Assembly (NCBI GenBank): GCA_028768525.1
Contig: CP054837.1
Span: 3,840,001 to 3,904,000 of the forward strand
DNA: 64,000 nt
Direction of reading: 5' to 3'
From: Desulfobacter sp.
GTDB lineage: Bacteria > Desulfobacterota > Desulfobacteria > Desulfobacterales > Desulfobacteraceae
In this document: positions 59,873 to 64,000 of the stretch, piece after piece
Layout: every line of letters begins with the position of its first letter
Numbering within the stretch: position 1 is the first letter of the stretch
The notes under the pieces: generated by a model
Seen by the model: the letters and a program-made list of their open reading frames with translations, nothing else
Databases searched by the model: none
Told to the model about the DNA's origin: nothing
Translations under genes and position numbers: made by a program

Positions 59873-60688
59873 ATGGAAATTTACCAGGGAATCATACTCG
59901 GCATCCTCCAGGGGCTGACGGAATTTTTGCCGGTGAGCAGCTCCGGCCATCTGGTGCTGGGGCAGATTTATTTTAATATTACTGAAGGGGGCCTGGCCTT
60001 TGATGTGGCCGTGCACATGGGCACCGTGGCTGCGGTGGTGGTGGTTTATTTTTCCGATATCCGGGAAATGACGGCTTCCCTGCTCCGGTTTATAACGGCC
60101 CCCAATAAAAAAGAGCTGAACGCCCAGGACAAAAACCTGAATTTTGTCTGGTGCATCCTGGCCGGGTCCGTGCCCACGGCCCTGATCGGATTCGGTTTAA
60201 AAACCCTTGAGCATATTCTGTTCACCTCCTCACTGCTTGTGGGGCTGATGCTGCTGGTGACGGGAGGCGTGCTTTGGGGATCAAAAAAGTATTACCGTGA
60301 ATCCGACTCCGGCGGTGCACCCCTGACCCTGAAACGGGCCCTGTTCATCGGGGTGGTCCAGGGGATGGCGGTGGTCCCGGGTATCTCCCGTTCCGGCTCC
60401 ACCATTGCCGCAGGCATGTTCGCAGGGCTTGACCGGACAACGGCGGCCCGGTTTTCCTTTCTCCTGTCTGTGCCGGCCATCTGCGGGGCACAGATCATCA
60501 GTATCAAGGATGCCCTAGAAACCGGGGGGCTCATTGACCCGGCCGTCATTTGTGGTACAATCGTTTCGTTTATTGTCGGCCTTGCTGCATTGAAACTGCT
60601 GCTGAAGCTGGTTCACACCGGTAAATTTCATCTCTTTGCACCCTATTGCTGGCTGGCGGGCATTTTGGCATTGATATCGAGTTTTTAA
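59873..60688 (+). CDS. uppP: Undecaprenyl-diphosphate phosphatase
   Basis: A 271-residue inner-membrane enzyme of the BacA/UppP family that recycles the lipid carrier for peptidoglycan. The signatures LQGLTEFLPVSSSGHLVL (N-terminal) and VVPGISRSGSTIAAG (C-terminal half) are both present. The reading frame is open far upstream, but ATG 59873 and family length define the start; the ribosome binding site is weak. It is transcribed away from the kinase. Confidence 0.96.
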   Translation: MEIYQGIILGILQGLTEFLPVSSSGHLVLGQIYFNITEGGLAFDVAVHMGTVAAVVVVYFSDIREMTASLLRFITAPNKKELNAQDKNLNFVWCILAGSVPTALIGFGLKTLEHILFTSSLLVGLMLLVTGGVLWGSKKYYRESDSGGAPLTLKRALFIGVVQGMAVVPGISRSGSTIAAGMFAGLDRTTAARFSFLLSVPAICGAQIISIKDALETGGLIDPAVICGTIVSFIVGLAALKLLLKLVHTGKFHLFAPYCWLAGILALISSF

Positions 60689-60722
60689 CATATAGATCCA
60701 AGAAAGAGTACGATACTTATTT

Positions 60723-62582
60723 ATGCAGTTATCCAAACCCCAACAGGATGCCGTTAATCATACCGGCTCCCCGGCCCTTGTGGTTGCGGGAGCCGGTTCC
60801 GGTAAGACCAGAACCCTCACCGCCAAGTTTTCCCACCTCACGGCCACGGGCCACCTTCCCGAACGGATCCTGGCCATCACCTTTACCAACAAGGCCGCCC
60901 AGGAGATGAAGTCCCGGCTCATGGAGATGACCGGCATGCCGGCCATGCGGTTCGAGTGGGTGAGAACCTACCATTCCGCCTGTCTGATGATTTTGAAAAA
61001 GCATTGCGAAACCATGGGCTATACCGCCCCCCTCCAGGTCTTTTCCGTCTACCAGCAGGATAAACTGGTCAAGGAACTCTGCGTCCAGAATAATATTGAA
61101 AAGAAATTTGCCAACCGCATCCTGTCCACCATTTCCCGGGCCAAGAACTTCGGGGACCCGGCCCGGTATTTTGACCGCCACCCCGGCTTTTACAATATCA
61201 AACTGGGGGATATATACAGCCAGTACGAAGCCCGGCTGGCTGAGATGAACTGCGTGGATTTTGACAATATCCTGCTTAAGACCCGGGACCTGCTCCGGGA
61301 CAATGAGGCGGTGCGCAATTGGTACCGAAATTATTTCTCCTATATCCTGGTGGATGAATACCAGGATACCAATAACCTCCAGGAGGATCTCACCGGGCTG
61401 CTGCTGGGTGGCCACCGCAACCTCTTCTGCGTGGGGGACGACTGGCAGGCCGTCTACGGGTTCCGCGGCTCCAACGTCAACCATTTTCTGGGATTTCCGG
61501 ACAAGTACAAGGATGCCCAGATTTTCAGGCTGGAGGAGAATTACCGTTCCGCCGATGAAATTGTCCAGGCGGCCAACGATATGATCGACTACAACCCCGA
61601 CAAGATGGACAAACGGTGCTTTTCAAAGAAAAAGGGCGGGGTGGTGGAGATCTATGATTTCATGTCCGATGCCCACGAGGCGGAATGGGCGGCCAAGCGG
61701 ATACGTGCCCTGCACAAAAACGGCCAGGGTATCCCCTATGACAAGATGGCCGTGGTCTACCGGACCAAATTCTGCTCCCTGCCCTTTGAAAAGATATTCC
61801 GGGCCTTCAGGGTGCCCTACCGGCTCATGGGCTCCCAGGGCTTTTTCGAGCGCATGGAGATTCTGGATATCAACTCCTATCTCTCCGCCGCCTATTTCCC
61901 GGGGGACGATCTCTCCTTTGAACGCATCGTCAACACCCCCAAGCGGGGCATCGGCCCCACCATGATAAAGAAAATCGCGGCCATGCGCACCAACGGTCAG
62001 AGTCTCCAGGACGCGGCCCGCACCATGGTGAAAGAGCGGGTGCTCACCAAAAAGGTCCATGAAAACCTATCCGGGGTGCTGGATCTTCTGGACACCATCC
62101 ATGATATGGCCCCGGCCATGGCCATGGAGACGGTCCTGGACCGGACCGGGTATTACGATTATCTGGAAAAGAAAACTAAAACCTACGAGGAGTTCATTTC
62201 CAAAAAGGAGAATATCGAACAGCTCGTCTATACGGCCAGGTCCAAGGATACCATGCTGGAATACCTGGAGGAGGCCGCCCTGATCCGGGAGGACAAGGAG
62301 GAGGATGACACCGATGAAAGCAAAGTCGCCCTGCTGACCATCCATTCGGCCAAGGGGCTGGAGTTCGACACCGTATTCATCGTGGGGTGTGAGGAACGGC
62401 TCTTTCCCCACTGGCGGTCCATTGACGAGGGGGACAAGGCCCTGTTCGAGGAGCGGCGGCTGATGTACGTGGCCATGACAAGGGCCGAGCGGTTTCTTTA
62501 CCTCACCCACGCCAACTACCGGAAGGGGGAGTTTGCCACCCGGAGCCGGTTCATCGACCAGATCAGGGAATGCCTGGCCTGA
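60723..62582 (+). CDS. UvrD/Rep/PcrA-type DNA helicase
   Basis: A 619-residue superfamily 1A helicase: Walker A AGAGSGKTRTL at about residues 22-32, VDEYQDTN, FCVGDDWQAVYGFRG, LEENYRS, and the C-terminal TIHSAKGLEFDTVFIVGCEE and YVAMTRAE. It translocates 3'-5' on single-stranded DNA in repair and replication. It is slightly shorter than PcrA (about 720). The start is 34 bases after uppP, and the following MFS gene begins 16 bases after it. Confidence 0.94.
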   Translation: MQLSKPQQDAVNHTGSPALVVAGAGSGKTRTLTAKFSHLTATGHLPERILAITFTNKAAQEMKSRLMEMTGMPAMRFEWVRTYHSACLMILKKHCETMGYTAPLQVFSVYQQDKLVKELCVQNNIEKKFANRILSTISRAKNFGDPARYFDRHPGFYNIKLGDIYSQYEARLAEMNCVDFDNILLKTRDLLRDNEAVRNWYRNYFSYILVDEYQDTNNLQEDLTGLLLGGHRNLFCVGDDWQAVYGFRGSNVNHFLGFPDKYKDAQIFRLEENYRSADEIVQAANDMIDYNPDKMDKRCFSKKKGGVVEIYDFMSDAHEAEWAAKRIRALHKNGQGIPYDKMAVVYRTKFCSLPFEKIFRAFRVPYRLMGSQGFFERMEILDINSYLSAAYFPGDDLSFERIVNTPKRGIGPTMIKKIAAMRTNGQSLQDAARTMVKERVLTKKVHENLSGVLDLLDTIHDMAPAMAMETVLDRTGYYDYLEKKTKTYEEFISKKENIEQLVYTARSKDTMLEYLEEAALIREDKEEDDTDESKVALLTIHSAKGLEFDTVFIVGCEERLFPHWRSIDEGDKALFEERRLMYVAMTRAERFLYLTHANYRKGEFATRSRFIDQIRECLA

Positions 62583-62598
62583 CCGGGCCAAGGGTGAC

Positions 62599-63855
62599 AT
62601 GGATCTTTTTTATGCCATAAAAGAACCCATTTCCCAGGCGGCAGCCAAAATCCTGGGCCGGGGCCACAGAATTATCCCTTCTGCCCATAAGGGCATATTC
62701 GTCACCCTGTTCTTTATCATATTTGCCACGGTCACCGGGGTGGGCATCGTGGTGCCCCTGCTGCCCCTCTACGCCCACGACCTGGGGGCAGCCGGCATCT
62801 ATGTGGCCATGATTTTCGGCGCCTTTTCCATTTCCAGAACCTTTCTGCTGCCGGTGTTCGGCAGGATATCCGACCGGAAGGGGCGCAAGCCCTTTATCAT
62901 GGCCGGGCTGGTGACCTATGCCCTGGTCTCCCTGGCCTTTGTCAGGTCGACCACCGTGGAGGGGCTGATTTTCATCCGGTTCATCCAGGGGGCCGGCTCC
63001 GCCATGATCATGCCCGTGGTCCAGGCCTATGTGGGGGAGATCACCCCGGAAGGCACCGAGGGGTGGTCCATGGGGCTGTTCAACCTTTCCATGTTTTTGA
63101 GCCTCTCCCTGGGGCCCTTTATCGGCGGGACGGTCCTGGACCTCTGGTCCATGGACGGGGCCTTTTACTGCATGACAGGGCTTTCCCTTGCCGGGCTGGT
63201 GCTCTGCCTGGTGTTCCTGCCCCCCCTATCCCAGGAAAAGATCCGCATGGGCCGCCACCGGGAACCGGTCCCCTTTGCCATGCTGGTCCGGGACCGGGAA
63301 CTGGGCGGGCTGGTGGCGTTCAGGTATGCCTACACGGCATGTATCGGTATAATCTGGTGTTTTATGCCCCTGTATGCGGGCACGGCATTTGGATTTTCAG
63401 GATCCCGGATCGGCCTGCTGGTCATGGTGGGGGTCTTTGTTTCCGGGGTGCTGCAGCTGCCCATGGGATATGTGGCAGACCGGTTTGATAAAAAGAGCAT
63501 GGTGGTTTTGGGCGGGGGGCTTTCCGCCGTTGGGATACTCTGTCCCTTCTGGGCCGCCTCATTCAACCATCTGCTGGCCTCTGTGTTTGTCTTCGGCCTG
63601 GGGGGCGGCATCGCCATGCCGGCGATTTCGGCCATGGCCGTGGTCAAGGGGGATGAAAAAAAGGCCATGGGATCGGTGATGTCCGTGATGACCGTAGCCC
63701 ATTCCCTGGGCATGTTCACCGGCTCCATCCTGGCCGGTCTGTCCATGGATTTTTTCAGCCTTGCCTATGCCTTCCCCTGCGGGTCTGCCATTATGATCCT
63801 GGGAACCCTTGTGTTTCCGGTATTGTACCGTTCCCCGTCCGGGAGAATTGGCTGA
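62599..63855 (+). CDS. MFS transporter
   Basis: A 418-residue major facilitator with about 12 membrane helices and the loop 2-3 signature GRISDRKGRKPFI. It starts at ATG 62599, which has AAGG about 6 bases upstream and follows the helicase stop by 16 bases. It resembles drug/metabolite exporters; the substrate is unknown. Confidence 0.88.
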   Translation: MDLFYAIKEPISQAAAKILGRGHRIIPSAHKGIFVTLFFIIFATVTGVGIVVPLLPLYAHDLGAAGIYVAMIFGAFSISRTFLLPVFGRISDRKGRKPFIMAGLVTYALVSLAFVRSTTVEGLIFIRFIQGAGSAMIMPVVQAYVGEITPEGTEGWSMGLFNLSMFLSLSLGPFIGGTVLDLWSMDGAFYCMTGLSLAGLVLCLVFLPPLSQEKIRMGRHREPVPFAMLVRDRELGGLVAFRYAYTACIGIIWCFMPLYAGTAFGFSGSRIGLLVMVGVFVSGVLQLPMGYVADRFDKKSMVVLGGGLSAVGILCPFWAASFNHLLASVFVFGLGGGIAMPAISAMAVVKGDEKKAMGSVMSVMTVAHSLGMFTGSILAGLSMDFFSLAYAFPCGSAIMILGTLVFPVLYRSPSGRIG

Positions 63856-63870
63856 CTGACGGGACGTTCG

Positions 63871-64000
63871 CTAGAGGCTGTCCAGAAAACCGGCCTTGGC
63901 ATCCTGGAGCGTAAAGATGTCCACCCCCTTTTTATCTGCAAAAGAGAGCTCTTTTTTAAAGGCGTTTAGCCGGGCCGGGGTGGGGCAGTTTGATGCCGCC
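63871..64000 (-). CDS. Partial C-terminal CDS of unknown protein
   Basis: The minus strand is open from the window edge to TAG at 63871-63873, ending KKGVDIFTLQDAKAGFLDSL. About 42 residues are present; the rest lies outside. It converges on the MFS gene with a 15-base gap. Family not recognised. Confidence 0.6.
   Translation of the reverse strand, partial: AASNCPTPARLNAFKKELSFADKKGVDIFTLQDAKAGFLDSL

Overview
The window looks like a chromosomal segment of a strictly anaerobic, completely oxidising sulfate reducer of the Desulfobacterota, most likely Desulfobacterales. This is an inference from gene content: a methylmalonyl-CoA to fumarate to malate block, a periplasmic [FeFe] hydrogenase, LL-diaminopimelate aminotransferase, a MoeA pair with a fused periplasmic-binding-like domain, and moderately GC-rich coding sequence. 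No rRNA, tRNA, CRISPR array, phage or transposase gene was recognised.

Layout. 1-3141: cstA operon on the minus strand behind a textbook sigma-54 promoter, then a YkgJ-type Cys-cluster protein. 3142-5100: AT-rich accessory pocket with two orphan genes, an attC-like integron site and a GC-rich hairpin repeat. 5168-6073: MinD/FleN-like ATPase. 6283-17576: ten genes on the plus strand, mce, mut, meaB, sucCD, frdCAB and a class I fumarase, a continuous route between methylmalonyl-CoA and malate, closed by a strong terminator. 17726-21216: small exported proteins and an SPFH/zinc-ribbon pair. 21464-28283: minus-strand operon with xsc (sulfoacetaldehyde acetyltransferase), a second ThDP enzyme, two SDRs, a BASS transporter and a TetR repressor with a clear operator. 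28537-34449: a small Cys-rich protein, cyclopropane fatty acid synthase, a TPR-methyltransferase, class II fumarase and small genes.

34475-39645 (minus): periplasmic [FeFe] hydrogenase hydA-hydB, with an unknown gene upstream and a TonB-dependent receptor plus a degenerate M52-protease-like protein downstream. 39646-41658: second accessory pocket, with a possible small-RNA unit and an SMR transporter and VOC protein bracketed by inverted copies of the hairpin repeat. 41659-47102: PHP phosphatase, TetR plus ADP-forming acyl-CoA synthetase with a palindromic operator, panB and a DUF2520 reductase. 47099-64000: M16 protease, ksgA, dapL, two moeA genes, a DksA-like protein, an OmpA/VWA lipoprotein, an orphan histidine kinase, uppP, a UvrD-like helicase and an MFS transporter.

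The central metabolic logic is oxidation of propionate (or odd-chain acyl units) through methylmalonyl-CoA, succinyl-CoA, succinate and fumarate to malate, probably run reversibly. The parts that look least described are the two-ThDP-enzyme xsc operon, the family of cloverleaf-like GC-rich repeats around small accessory genes, and the hydrogenase operon that carries a TonB receptor.
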